DNA of 19,830 nt from CAYVUI01 sp964454745 (GCA_964454745.1 CAYVUI010000084.1:1-19830); one strand, 5' to 3'; counted from the stretch's first letter, positions 6,872 to 14,888 are shown. Made by a program: numbers and translations. The notes: a model not told the origin generated them from the sequence alone.

Positions 6872-7293
6872 GACTCAGCCGCCAGAAACACCGCCGCCGG
6901 GGCCGTGCGGGCATGCTCAATCTGCCTGCGATGATTGACGTGGTCATGTTGCTTTTGATCTTTTTCATGGCGACCAGCAGTTTTACCCGGCCCGAACGCC
7001 TGATGGACTCTTCCGTTGCCGGTGTCGGCTCGGCCGGCCCGCTCAAGGATTTCGAGCCGGTCTTCATCACGGTTGGCCAGGCAGGAACCGATGTGATTTA
7101 CATTTGTGAAGGCATGGAGTATGGCACGCTGGATCAACTGGCCGACCGCCTGGGTGCGTATCGGGCCATTGCGGATATGGATGTGGTGGTCCGCTCGGAA
7201 GATGCCGTGCGTTTCGAGGATGTCGTTGCTGTGCTGGATGTCTGTGCCCAACTTGGCTTTACAAAAACCGCCCTGGCAGGGGGAGATGGGTAA
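6868..7293 (+). CDS. exbD: ExbD/TolR-family protein, second divergent copy
   Basis: A 141-residue protein overlapping the previous ExbD gene by four bases. The N-terminus is strongly basic (RLSRQKHRRRGRAG), then a membrane helix, LNLPAMIDVVMLLLIFFMAT, with the proton-relay aspartate at D24. The periplasmic domain (VFITVGQAG, VIYICEGMEYGTLDQL, MDVVVRSEDAVRFEDVVAVL) is only distantly similar to the first copy, so this is an old divergence and not a recent duplication. Two different ExbD proteins with one ExbB suggest a heterodimeric plug, as in other systems that encode paired ExbD/TolR-type subunits. The next gene's GTG follows this stop directly. Confidence 0.92.
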   Translation: MRLSRQKHRRRGRAGMLNLPAMIDVVMLLLIFFMATSSFTRPERLMDSSVAGVGSAGPLKDFEPVFITVGQAGTDVIYICEGMEYGTLDQLADRLGAYRAIADMDVVVRSEDAVRFEDVVAVLDVCAQLGFTKTALAGGDG

Positions 7294-9807
7294 GTGGCAA
7301 CCACGCGGCGATTATGGCTGTTGACAATCTTGCTGATAGGCCTGTTTGGGCTCTGTGCCGCCCAGCAGCCGGGTTCCGACCAGGAGCAGGATTTCCAGTC
7401 AAAGGTCCGTACGCAGATCAGCCTCGCACTTGCCGCCGCGACGCCTGATGAAGCACAGGCGATTCTTGATGTCGTCGAGCAGCAGGTTATTGCCCGCGAT
7501 GCCGGCAGCGACGGGCTCAGTGCCGCCTTCCTCCTGGCGGATATCACCCAGGCGCGGGGCAAGGTGCTGGTTAATTTCATTCTAAATGGCCGGCAGCAGA
7601 TGGCCGAACAAGCCGGCGAATACCTTACGGACAGTATCAAGGCTTGCGAGCAGCTAAGCCGCCAGGCGGATGACGCCGCGAAAAAAATCGTTCAGGGTCT
7701 GGGCCAGGCCGGTGCGGTGAGAAGCGAGCGGTATCAGCGGTTTATGGGTATGACCTCGCGCGGCGATTATTCGATTGGCTGGAGCCGCTATTACCTCGGA
7801 CTGATCGCGGAAGACCCGGACAAGCGAGACGAACAATTTTCTCGTGCCCTTGAGCGTTTCGAGGGATTTATCGCCCCGGGATATCGAAACAATCCCCTGG
7901 TCGCGGATGTCTTTTTCGGAGCGGGGCTGTGCTTGTATGAGATGGGAGCCTATCCGCAGCTTCGCAGCCTGCTCGATGAAGATGTGATCCGCCCGGACAA
8001 TACACCCCGTCGGGAGTTTGCGAAAATCACCCGCCTGCGTGTGCGAAATTACCATGCGATGGGCATGCACTATTTCGCCGCTCTTGCCGCTGGATATTAT
8101 CTTGATTCGCTCTCGCAGTGGGGCCAAACGAACGGGCAACTGGGCGCTGCGGACCTGTCGATCTTTTATTCGCATGTGCGAGCCCTGGCACGGTCGGCGG
8201 TCGAGTCCAAAGGCCCCGGGATTCAGGAAAAAAGCCGCGCCGAGCTTTCCGAGCTGACAGGGGACATCCTGCTTTCACAGGATCCGCGGCGATTTGCGAT
8301 CCTTGGCATCTTCCGGGAAGTGGGCTATGCCTCTCCGGGTGTGGTGCTTTACGAAGCCAAAGAGGCATTTGATGCACGGCAGTATGAAACATCCCTGGCC
8401 AAACTCGCCTCGCTCGAAGAAAAGGATACCGATCCCCGCTGGCAGCGCGAGGTGATGTACCTCAAGGTTCTGTGTACATTAAAGCTTGGCAAGCAGGATC
8501 AGGCGGTTTTGGTTTATCTGGATTTTATCCGAAATTTCACGGACGATCAGCGTGCCGGCGATTTGGTTCGTGCAGTCGTTTCCGCCGGGCTCGAGGCCGT
8601 CCGGCAGGGCGGGCTTTCCCTTCTGCCTGACGTGGAGGCCGTGCTGGACGATTTTTCGCGACGTTTTCCCGAAGCCGTCGATGAACGGTTGTGGTATCGC
8701 GCCCTGCTATCGGTATATCTAAACCGCGGAGAGCGGGCCCTTGAGTCCCTCAAACAAATTTCCGATACCGGCCCGTATGCCGTTCGCGCGAAATACCTGC
8801 TGGGCTATGTACGGTTCGAGCAGTTGACCGCGCAGACAGCGGAAAATCCCTCTACAGTTGTTTTCGGTACCAGCGGCGGCGACGGCTGGTTCGTCCGGCG
8901 AGTCGAATACGACAGGCAGAATCTCGATACGATCTGTGAACTGCTGACGGCCTTTTGTGAACAGTATGACAGCGAACACATTGAGCAGAACATTTGCCAG
9001 GGGGCGTATCGTCTCGGCATTGCGTATCTTCGCTTCCGCTCGCTTGACACTATTGACGCGCCCTTCACCGTAAAGGAAAGATTGCTCTTTACCCGTCTTG
9101 CCGCCCTTGGATGCGTGGATGGCGAAGGTGAGGATGTATTTGACGTTGATCTTCTCACCGCGGCAGGTGCGGGCGACCCTCAAAAATTTGATACACTGAT
9201 AAAGAGCCGGGAAAAATGGACACCTCAGATGCTGCTCATCGCGGCCAAAGCGGCTCAGTATTTGCTCGACAGCGTTCTTGGAAATAACGCCGGCTTTGAA
9301 AACAATTTTGGGCTCCACAAAGAAACGCCGGCAGACGATCCGCAGGTTTTCCCCGCCGTCAAGCGTTTTTACGAAACCGCGATACGCCAGGCAAAGCTTG
9401 TACCGGATGAGAAAAATCCCGTCTCACTCCTGCTCACCGTAGCCCGGGGATATCGCAGGATGGGCCAGGACAGGCGGGCCCTCGATCTGCTCAAGAAAAT
9501 AGAGGACAAAACAACCGGCCCCGAAAAGCTTGGGGCTTCCATGGAAGCGACCCTGGCCTTTGATCGGCTTGGGCAGTACGAAAAAGCGAGGCAATATTGG
9601 CGCTATCTGACTCGTACCTGCAAACCCGGAACCGACGGTTTCTGTTTTGCGTATCACCGGTTGATCGCCGGGTATTTCGCGCAGGAAGACGACGAACAAG
9701 GCAGCAAACTGCTGACGTATTACAAACTGCGATACTGGCAGAGTACACCGGAAAACTGGCAGCGGAGATTCGCAGCTTTTGAGCAAAAAGGCACGAAGGA
9801 TTCCTGA
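7294..9807 (+). CDS. Exported helical-repeat (TPR-like) protein of the ExbBD operon
   Basis: An 837-residue protein starting with GTG directly after the ExbD stop; GGGGGAGA lies inside the end of exbD. A signal peptide (TTRRLWLLTILLIGLFGLCAA) directs it to the periplasm. The rest is alpha-helical with degenerate TPR-like pairs, for example YYLGLIAEDPDKRDEQFSRA with ALERFEGFI, MYLKVLCTLKLGKQDQAVLV, and near the C-terminus LLTVARGYRRMGQDRRALDL followed by ATLAFDRLGQYEKARQYW. Such solenoids act as scaffolds for protein assemblies. No catalytic motif is visible. The stop overlaps the next ATG by one base (TGATG). By position it is a likely periplasmic partner of the VWA transducer or the J-like protein; this is an inference from the operon. 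Confidence 0.8.
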   Translation: MATTRRLWLLTILLIGLFGLCAAQQPGSDQEQDFQSKVRTQISLALAAATPDEAQAILDVVEQQVIARDAGSDGLSAAFLLADITQARGKVLVNFILNGRQQMAEQAGEYLTDSIKACEQLSRQADDAAKKIVQGLGQAGAVRSERYQRFMGMTSRGDYSIGWSRYYLGLIAEDPDKRDEQFSRALERFEGFIAPGYRNNPLVADVFFGAGLCLYEMGAYPQLRSLLDEDVIRPDNTPRREFAKITRLRVRNYHAMGMHYFAALAAGYYLDSLSQWGQTNGQLGAADLSIFYSHVRALARSAVESKGPGIQEKSRAELSELTGDILLSQDPRRFAILGIFREVGYASPGVVLYEAKEAFDARQYETSLAKLASLEEKDTDPRWQREVMYLKVLCTLKLGKQDQAVLVYLDFIRNFTDDQRAGDLVRAVVSAGLEAVRQGGLSLLPDVEAVLDDFSRRFPEAVDERLWYRALLSVYLNRGERALESLKQISDTGPYAVRAKYLLGYVRFEQLTAQTAENPSTVVFGTSGGDGWFVRRVEYDRQNLDTICELLTAFCEQYDSEHIEQNICQGAYRLGIAYLRFRSLDTIDAPFTVKERLLFTRLAALGCVDGEGEDVFDVDLLTAAGAGDPQKFDTLIKSREKWTPQMLLIAAKAAQYLLDSVLGNNAGFENNFGLHKETPADDPQVFPAVKRFYETAIRQAKLVPDEKNPVSLLLTVARGYRRMGQDRRALDLLKKIEDKTTGPEKLGASMEATLAFDRLGQYEKARQYWRYLTRTCKPGTDGFCFAYHRLIAGYFAQEDDEQGSKLLTYYKLRYWQSTPENWQRRFAAFEQKGTKDS

Positions 9808-12755
9808 TGGATTTTAAGGTTTTTTACAAGGCACTTGGGATTGCCAGCCGAATCGTCGAACCGACGTATTATCACATTCTCGGTATTGACCCAAAGGAGT
9901 GCACCGAGCAGCAGGTGATCGAGGCGTATCATCAAAAGCGTATGCTCCTTCGTCAGACGATTCCCGGCCCCCGGTTCATCCCGCTGGTCGCCCGCTTTGA
10001 GAAGGAACAGCTCGAACCTGCCTTTGAAGTCCTCCGCGATGACACGCTGCGAAAACAGTACAACCAGCAATTGCTCGAACGCCAGAAAGTCATCGAAGAG
10101 AAAAACGAAAAGAAAGCCCAGCTCATCGAAGATGTTCGCCGTACGATTGCCTCTACGGTAGACCTTCAGGGCATGCTGGGCCGCCAGGGTCGCCAGATTC
10201 TAACCGAGCGGCTGCGGCGTCTCGGCGTCGCCGAGCACAATATCCGCCAGATTCTCGAACGCATCCCCACGCCCCTTGAAGACGAAGCGGACACCCCCGA
10301 GGATTTCGATCAGAGCATGACCTTTTACATGGAAGCCGTTCGCATCAGTCTCGAAGGCGGCATGCCCGGCCCGCAGGAAACCAGCGACCTGCTCGACCTG
10401 GCCAGGCGTCTGGGTATCGATCCGGACCAGGCCCGGCAAATACTTGAGGATGTCGCCCGGGAGCGCCCCGGCCAGCGGGCCTCAAGGATCGTGCTTGAAA
10501 ATGAGCCGGGCGTAATTCCCGATCCTGTTTCACAGCCTGCCCCGATATCTCTCGAAGCCCAGAAAGAGACCCCGCGGGAAGCCGGTGAACAGACTGTCTC
10601 CGAAATCATCGAGCAGCGACGCGGCATTGACCTCGAGCGGTTGAGCCATATCCTGATCCCCGCCATGACGATCGGGCTCTTTCTGCTCATGTTCGGCGTT
10701 TTGTTCCTCGTGGAAAACGGCTGGATCGGCAGCAAACAGTCCGCTGATTCGCCGCAGCAAAAGGCCTCCGGTTCCCAGCAGCAAAATACTGAACAACAAT
10801 CTGTCTCACCTGCGGACGAACCGGACGATCCCTCGATGCCGCAAGTAGAGGACAACGCCAAAACCACCCCCGCCGGCGGAAAAATCAGCCGCAACCGAAT
10901 ACCGCAGCTTCAAAGAGCCGATTTTCGCGAAGAAAGCCGTATTCTTCGAGACGGCTTTGGCGATGAATACAAAGTTGACGAGGTTATGGGCGATGTCTCC
11001 GTTCTGATGGCTGCATTCCTCGCCCGGCTTGAGCAGCTCGAAGGCACCCCTGGCCGGTGGAGCCGCAAGTATGAAAAAATTTCTATCGAGCCGGGGGCAA
11101 GAAACTTGCTCTGCGAACAGTTGCGAGAAGAGATCGATTATTCCCTGATCCCGGCCGGGTTTGATGAGCAAATGGCAAAGCTTGAGGAAGAAATGATATC
11201 CGCAGCCCTGGACAGTGATGATCTCCGGATTCGCATACAAACCATTGATTACCTTGCCGAAATGCAGGGCCAGTGGCCGGTTGAGATATTGCTTGAAGAA
11301 CTGGCCGATACGGCCCCCAGCACGGCGAGGCAAGTTACCGCAGGAAAAATCCTGGATGTCTTATCGCAAAAAGAGCCCGAAATCGTCGCTCCTCGCCTGG
11401 CGGAGTTGTTGATACGCACTTCCCGCCAGTCGGCCGCCCATCAGATACAAATGCACCTTCTGGATATGGCTAAGCAGGAATCAACATACGGACTTCCGGA
11501 AATTCTGCCCCTGCGGCATGATGCACTTATGCGAAGAGAAATTGCCGGGCAGTGGATGGACCATTACGATTCCCAGGCGCAGAGGCCGCTTTTAGGACAG
11601 CCCCAGCCCGCCCAAACCGACTGGCTGGAGACAGACCTCGAACGGACGGCCGGGGTCGGTATGCTCGCTGAAAAGATCGATGAAAAACTCAAATCCCTCG
11701 CCCAGTGGGAATTCGGTGTTGAATCAACCCGAATCGATCTTGACATCGCCGGTGAAAAGGGAATTTCAAATCGTCTCCGCGATATGGTGTATACAAAGGC
11801 ATTTCTGGTTCTCCGTGCCCAGGACCAAACAGGCTCCGTCGGGCTCGATGGCGCCCAGCAGGTGCTCCTGGATATGTCTGGGGAACTGCTTGACTGCGAA
11901 GGTACTCCGTGCCGTTGGGATGTCTATGCAAAGGCTGGTGCTCGGCTTGCCGTGGAATACGCGATGCTTCGCGATGTAGAAAAACGGTATGTCCGGGTCA
12001 TTGAGACTCTTTGGCGAGAATATGAAACCCGCCGAAGACGTGCGGCTTCCAAACTTGCGGCCATTCGAGAAGGCTTTTATGCCCAGGTCGTATTCTGGGA
12101 GGCCGTTGCAGCGATTGAAACCTACCGCCAGCAATCCGAACCCGACAGGAACCGTCAATCAGTTCAGATTCCCGCGTTTGAAATCGCAGCCGGCCGAAAA
12201 CAATACTCGTTTTCCGCCCGGGCAAACATCCTCACGCAGCGCACGCAGGCAAAGCAAAAGCACAATGCTGTACTCGATGAACTCATCGATGCACTCAAAG
12301 AGTACCTGTCAGGCAATTTCTCCCGGTCCCGGCAAAAGCTCGAGTCGCTTACTATGCCTGGATTTGTCAATGAACTGTCCCGCGGCCTCAATGTTGCGGA
12401 TGTAGATGAATTCGTTCAAAGTTGTGTCAAATTTGAGAATAACCCTCTTGAAGAGGGGGTTGCGGTCTATTGCACCGCCTGCGGAGGCAGCGGCCGGGAA
12501 AAATGCCCCAAATGCAGCGGAAGGGGCCGACTGCGTAGTGCTCCGGGCAGACTGGCAAGCAGCGGTTTCGTCCAATGCGGAGATTGTTACCCCCCAGGCT
12601 CCGGTTCACTTCGATGCAGCCGTTGCGGCGGAACCGGCATCGAACCGGGAGTGAAAATTCACGATCCTGAAATAGACCAATGGTTCATCCAGGCCCGCAA
12701 ATTACTGCAATATGCGGTATACCTTCGCCAGGGAGGCATAGACATACATCCATAG
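9807..12755 (+). CDS. Membrane protein with degenerate N-terminal J domain and C-terminal DnaJ-type zinc-finger module
   Basis: A 982-residue protein with GAAGGA before an ATG that overlaps the previous stop. Residues about 20-88 read as a J domain (TYYHILGIDPKECTEQQVIE, AYHQKRMLL, then AFEVLRDDTLRKQYNQQL), but the HPD tripeptide that activates Hsp70 is absent: the loop is RQTIPGPRF. A coiled-coil-like charged region follows, then one membrane helix at about 281-303 (HILIPAMTIGLFLLMFGVLF). A Gln/Ser-rich linker leads to a long helical region of about 550 residues with no family I recognise. At 889-942 are four CxxC pairs (C889/C892, C900/C903, C924/C927, C937/C940) with glycines as in DnaJ CxxCxGxG zinc modules (CTACGGSG, CPKCSGRG, CSRCGGTG). 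With one membrane helix, the zinc module should lie across the membrane from the J-like domain. It is last in the six-gene operon; I see no clear terminator before the convergent CBS gene. Confidence 0.82.
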   Translation: MDFKVFYKALGIASRIVEPTYYHILGIDPKECTEQQVIEAYHQKRMLLRQTIPGPRFIPLVARFEKEQLEPAFEVLRDDTLRKQYNQQLLERQKVIEEKNEKKAQLIEDVRRTIASTVDLQGMLGRQGRQILTERLRRLGVAEHNIRQILERIPTPLEDEADTPEDFDQSMTFYMEAVRISLEGGMPGPQETSDLLDLARRLGIDPDQARQILEDVARERPGQRASRIVLENEPGVIPDPVSQPAPISLEAQKETPREAGEQTVSEIIEQRRGIDLERLSHILIPAMTIGLFLLMFGVLFLVENGWIGSKQSADSPQQKASGSQQQNTEQQSVSPADEPDDPSMPQVEDNAKTTPAGGKISRNRIPQLQRADFREESRILRDGFGDEYKVDEVMGDVSVLMAAFLARLEQLEGTPGRWSRKYEKISIEPGARNLLCEQLREEIDYSLIPAGFDEQMAKLEEEMISAALDSDDLRIRIQTIDYLAEMQGQWPVEILLEELADTAPSTARQVTAGKILDVLSQKEPEIVAPRLAELLIRTSRQSAAHQIQMHLLDMAKQESTYGLPEILPLRHDALMRREIAGQWMDHYDSQAQRPLLGQPQPAQTDWLETDLERTAGVGMLAEKIDEKLKSLAQWEFGVESTRIDLDIAGEKGISNRLRDMVYTKAFLVLRAQDQTGSVGLDGAQQVLLDMSGELLDCEGTPCRWDVYAKAGARLAVEYAMLRDVEKRYVRVIETLWREYETRRRRAASKLAAIREGFYAQVVFWEAVAAIETYRQQSEPDRNRQSVQIPAFEIAAGRKQYSFSARANILTQRTQAKQKHNAVLDELIDALKEYLSGNFSRSRQKLESLTMPGFVNELSRGLNVADVDEFVQSCVKFENNPLEEGVAVYCTACGGSGREKCPKCSGRGRLRSAPGRLASSGFVQCGDCYPPGSGSLRCSRCGGTGIEPGVKIHDPEIDQWFIQARKLLQYAVYLRQGGIDIHP

Positions 12756-12831
12756 TGGCATTAATATTCCGGATACGGGTTTACAATGTCCGGTTAGGAA
12801 GAGACCATTGATTGCGATTCGCGAAGGAACG

Positions 12832-13242
12832 CTATGAAATTTCCTGAGGCGCGTGGGAAAATGCATGCTGCACAATATCCTTGCGGCTGATCAGCCCGAC
12901 CAGTTTTCCGTCATCCACAACGGGTACCCGCCGAAAATCATTGAGCATAAAGCACTGGCAAATATCGGCCAGGTTATCATCCAGCCGGAAAGAAACGACC
13001 GTTCGTGTCATCAAATCGCCGGCGCTTTCTTCGTTTGCAGATCCGCTTGTACCGGTAATCCGGCGAAATGCGATACCGAGGACATCCTTTTCAGAAATGA
13101 TCCCGACGAGTTTCATCCCATCATCTACGACCGGAAGTCCGGTAATACGTTTGCTGACCAAAAGCTCGATCACTCTGTCTGTCGGAGTTTCTGGGTTTAC
13201 GGTAATTAAATTCGTGGTCATAATACTACTGGCTTTAATCAT
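12832..13242 (-). CDS. CBS-domain pair protein
   Basis: A 136-residue stand-alone protein of two tandem CBS motifs (a Bateman module). I start it at ATG 13242, which has GAGG six bases upstream; a TTG 15 bases earlier is also in frame but would place that site inside the gene. CBS1 is about 5-58 (IMTTNLITVNPETPTDRVIE, then GLPVVDDGMKLVGIISEKDV) and CBS2 about 75-128 (LMTRTVVSFRLDDNLADICQ, then RVPVVDDGKLVGLISRKDIV). Known: such modules bind adenine nucleotides between the two motifs and act as energy-state sensors for partner proteins. No partner domain is fused here and no neighbour makes the partner obvious. The gene faces the ExbBD operon end with 76 bases between stops. Confidence 0.92.
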   Translation of the reverse strand: MIKASSIMTTNLITVNPETPTDRVIELLVSKRITGLPVVDDGMKLVGIISEKDVLGIAFRRITGTSGSANEESAGDLMTRTVVSFRLDDNLADICQCFMLNDFRRVPVVDDGKLVGLISRKDIVQHAFSHAPQEIS

Positions 13243-13365
13243 AGTAACCTCACTCAAACCAAATTGCGTTCCTTTTTATTTGATCCATTAAATAATTGTC
13301 GGCCTTCTTGTACTGAATAATTAAGGTTTTTGGGGTTTTTCAGTATTTTACTTTCTGAAGGCGTA

Positions 13366-13389
13366 ATTTGCTTTTTTAAAAAAGCAAAT
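13366..13389. repeat. Perfect 24-bp AT-rich palindrome
   Basis: ATTTGCTTTTTT is followed directly by its exact inverted complement. It lies 22 bases after the stop of the exported-protein gene (ends 13412, minus strand) and about 120 bases upstream of the CBS start. As RNA it would form an A/U-rich hairpin ending near T runs on either strand, so it may be a weak bidirectional terminator; alternatively it is an operator for the CBS gene. Similar A-run/T-run junctions occur near 3046-3060 and 4520-4533, also in intergenic DNA. Confidence 0.45.
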
Positions 13390-13411
13390 CAAGGTCTTCT
13401 ATGTTTGTTTT

Positions 13412-14416
13412 TTACGAGCCCTTGATCTCAGGGGTCCGCTCTTGCTCCGCGGCGGTTTCACTGCCGGGCTCAACGATGGGAACGATTAGTTTATCCGCAT
13501 ATGGAAACGTAAACGTTTCCTGGCGGTCGTGCAGGGCTAGGCCAAACTCAAGCATTGATTCATTGCCCACGGGATTGATCCGGAACGGTTCGATGAACAG
13601 GTTCGCGATAAACGCCTTTACTCCCGCCAGTAAATCCCGGCCGTTTTGCACCTGGTCTACCGATGCCACCGAGAGCGCCATACGCGGCAATTCATCGCTT
13701 CGCGTAAAAGTAAGTGTGCGAATGCGCGCCGTCACCGGTGCGTAACGGGTAGTATAATCGTATTTGCCGTTTACATTTTTAACGCTGAATAATCCCGCGG
13801 TCACCGGGCTCTTTTTGCCGCGGGCATCAAAGTGCACATCCACCTTTTCGACCACGGCCGCACCCGCTTCATATCGGCCGAACACGTCGATTCGCCCCGC
13901 TCCCTGGCCCTCAAAGCGGATGTATTCAAGCATGTTCTTCAGCGGTTTGTTATCCGAGGTATCATAATTTTCCAGCCCGCGTTTAATCATTTGTTCCGGG
14001 TCAAAATTGTACTGATGATATCCCTCGCCCAGCATTGCAAATTCATACTCGATCTGGAACTTCGCGCCTTCCCGGCGTTTTGCATATCCCAGCAGCTCGG
14101 CATGCTGGGTGTTCTCATCGCTGACCTGGGCCTGAACCTCTACCGGGGATACCAGGGGGACAAAATACATAAAGTTTGAGATTGGGTTTGACGACAAATC
14201 CCCATCTTCATATTCAAGCAGCAAAGTCGGCCCCGAAGGTTCTTGTGTTTCATTCGGGTCCGTTTCAAAAGCAGATGCACCCAAAGGGCAGGGCGGCTTT
14301 TCACAGCATTCTTCCCCGCAGAATCCTGCGGTCGCCGTTAAAAAAATGAACAGCAATACCAATGAGGCTGTTTTACGGAAACTCTTTAAAGCTTGTTTTT
14401 CTGTATTTGTACTCAC
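13412..14416 (-). CDS. Exported protein of unknown function
   Basis: A 334-residue protein starting at GTG 14416 with AAGGA just upstream. The N-terminus is a signal peptide (SFRKTASLVLLFIFLTATAG) followed by a Cys-rich patch, CGEECCEKPPC; the residue before the first Cys is Phe, so this is not a standard lipobox. The mature part is mostly beta-strand by pattern (FQIEYEFAMLGEGYHQYNFD, GRIDVFGRYEAGAAVVEKVD, YAPVTARIRTLTFTRSDELP, MLEFGLALHDRQETFTFPYA), ending in a charged tail. One stretch, YIRFEGQGAGRIDVFGRYEA, reads like a lipocalin or outer-sheet barrel, but this is only an impression. I recognise no family. It is probably monocistronic on the minus strand, with the 13366-13389 palindrome as a possible end. 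Confidence 0.8.
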   Translation of the reverse strand: MSTNTEKQALKSFRKTASLVLLFIFLTATAGFCGEECCEKPPCPLGASAFETDPNETQEPSGPTLLLEYEDGDLSSNPISNFMYFVPLVSPVEVQAQVSDENTQHAELLGYAKRREGAKFQIEYEFAMLGEGYHQYNFDPEQMIKRGLENYDTSDNKPLKNMLEYIRFEGQGAGRIDVFGRYEAGAAVVEKVDVHFDARGKKSPVTAGLFSVKNVNGKYDYTTRYAPVTARIRTLTFTRSDELPRMALSVASVDQVQNGRDLLAGVKAFIANLFIEPFRINPVGNESMLEFGLALHDRQETFTFPYADKLIVPIVEPGSETAAEQERTPEIKGS

Positions 14417-14467
14417 CTTTATTCCTTACAGATCATTCTGTATTTTCCTGATTGGCTGATGAAGACG

Positions 14468-14564
14468 ACTGTCCCTGATGCCGCCACAACTCAATTCTCA
14501 AAGTTTATACGCTTTTAATACATTTTTGAAATCAATAAATCCCTGAAAATCTACCGGGGACAGT
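14468..14564. repeat. Inverted-repeat pair ending GGGACAGT, possible REP/MITE remnant
   Basis: ACTGTCCC at 14468-14475 and GGGACAGT at 14557-14564 are exact inverted complements bounding 97 bases of non-coding, AT-rich DNA. Termini with this GGGACAGT sequence are common in intergenic repeats mobilised by REP-associated (Y1) transposases. No transposase is nearby, so this would be a non-autonomous copy or a relic. Proof requires finding more copies in the genome. Confidence 0.35.
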
Positions 14565-14582
14565 GTTTTTATAACAAAAAGT

Positions 14583-14604
14583 TTCTCATTCCTGAGAATT
14601 TTTT
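14583..14604. terminator. Weak terminator-like hairpin
   Basis: TTCTCA and TGAGAA form a 6-bp stem around TTCC, followed by six T residues on the plus strand. A matching A-rich run precedes the left arm, so the structure is nearly symmetric. The stem is poor in G and C, and no plus-strand gene ends here. It may block readthrough between the exported-protein promoter region and the sigma-54 unit. The rest of 14417-14700 shows a lone TTGACA at 14612 without a good -10 and no gene. Confidence 0.25.
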
Positions 14605-14703
14605 CGCAGATTTGACAAAATACTCGCATAAATCCTTACTTCTCTTGCAATATTGAGGTGATTATCAGACCGATAGAAGAAAAACTTTTCAAAATCGCCC
14701 CCC

Positions 14704-14728
14704 AAAGCAAGTGGTATATAAGTGCTTT
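14704..14728. promoter_or_regulatory. Candidate enhancer (UAS) dyad for the sigma-54 promoter
   Basis: AAAGCA and TGCTTT are inverted complements separated by 13 bases, a 25-bp dyad of the size bound by dimeric sigma-54 activators. It ends 100 bases upstream of the -24 element, within the normal range for such enhancers. Identification rests on position and symmetry only. Confidence 0.4.
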
Positions 14729-14745
14729 TGAAATAATAGATTTAT

Positions 14746-14763
14746 GAGCCAGCCGGGAGGCTC
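14746..14763. promoter_or_regulatory. Second dyad upstream of the sigma-54 promoter
   Basis: GAGCC and GGCTC flank eight bases (AGCCGGGA) about 65 bases before the -24 element. It is a GC-rich island in AT-rich DNA and could be another activator site or a small hairpin. The arms are only five bases, so the call is weak. Confidence 0.25.
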
Positions 14764-14827
14764 TCAATTAGCGTGTGCATCAGAATTACAGCTATTTAAC
14801 CTCTATAATCCCATATTATCGGACTCT

Positions 14828-14844
14828 AGGCACAATGATTGCAT
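14828..14844 (+). promoter_or_regulatory. Sigma-54 (RpoN) -24/-12 promoter
   Basis: AGGCAC-AATGA-TTGCAT matches the sigma-54 consensus TGGCAC-N5-TTGCA at all but the first base. The invariant GG (14829-14830) and GC (14841-14842) are exactly ten bases apart. Transcription would start near 14854, giving a leader of about 70 bases before the ATG at 14925. This form of promoter needs an ATP-dependent enhancer-binding activator; the dyads at 14704-14728 and 14746-14763 are candidate sites. No activator gene is in the window. Confidence 0.65.
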
Positions 14845-14888
14845 AATTATTCAGTGCGGCAGGCAGGGAAGCACGGAGTCAGGATGGA

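Noticed and set aside
6412..7251. Long minus-strand open frame (279 codons) opposite the two ExbD genes
   Set aside because: Both ExbD proteins are complete on the plus strand; the antisense product has no recognisable features.
9807..12755. True DnaJ co-chaperone
   Set aside because: HPD is missing, the protein is more than twice DnaJ length, has a membrane helix, and lies in an ExbBD operon without dnaK or grpE.
13503..13520. LacI-type operator lookalike GGAAACG-TAAA-CGTTTCC
   Set aside because: It is inside the coding region of the exported protein, far from a start, and fits the codons for its FPYAD region; likely chance.
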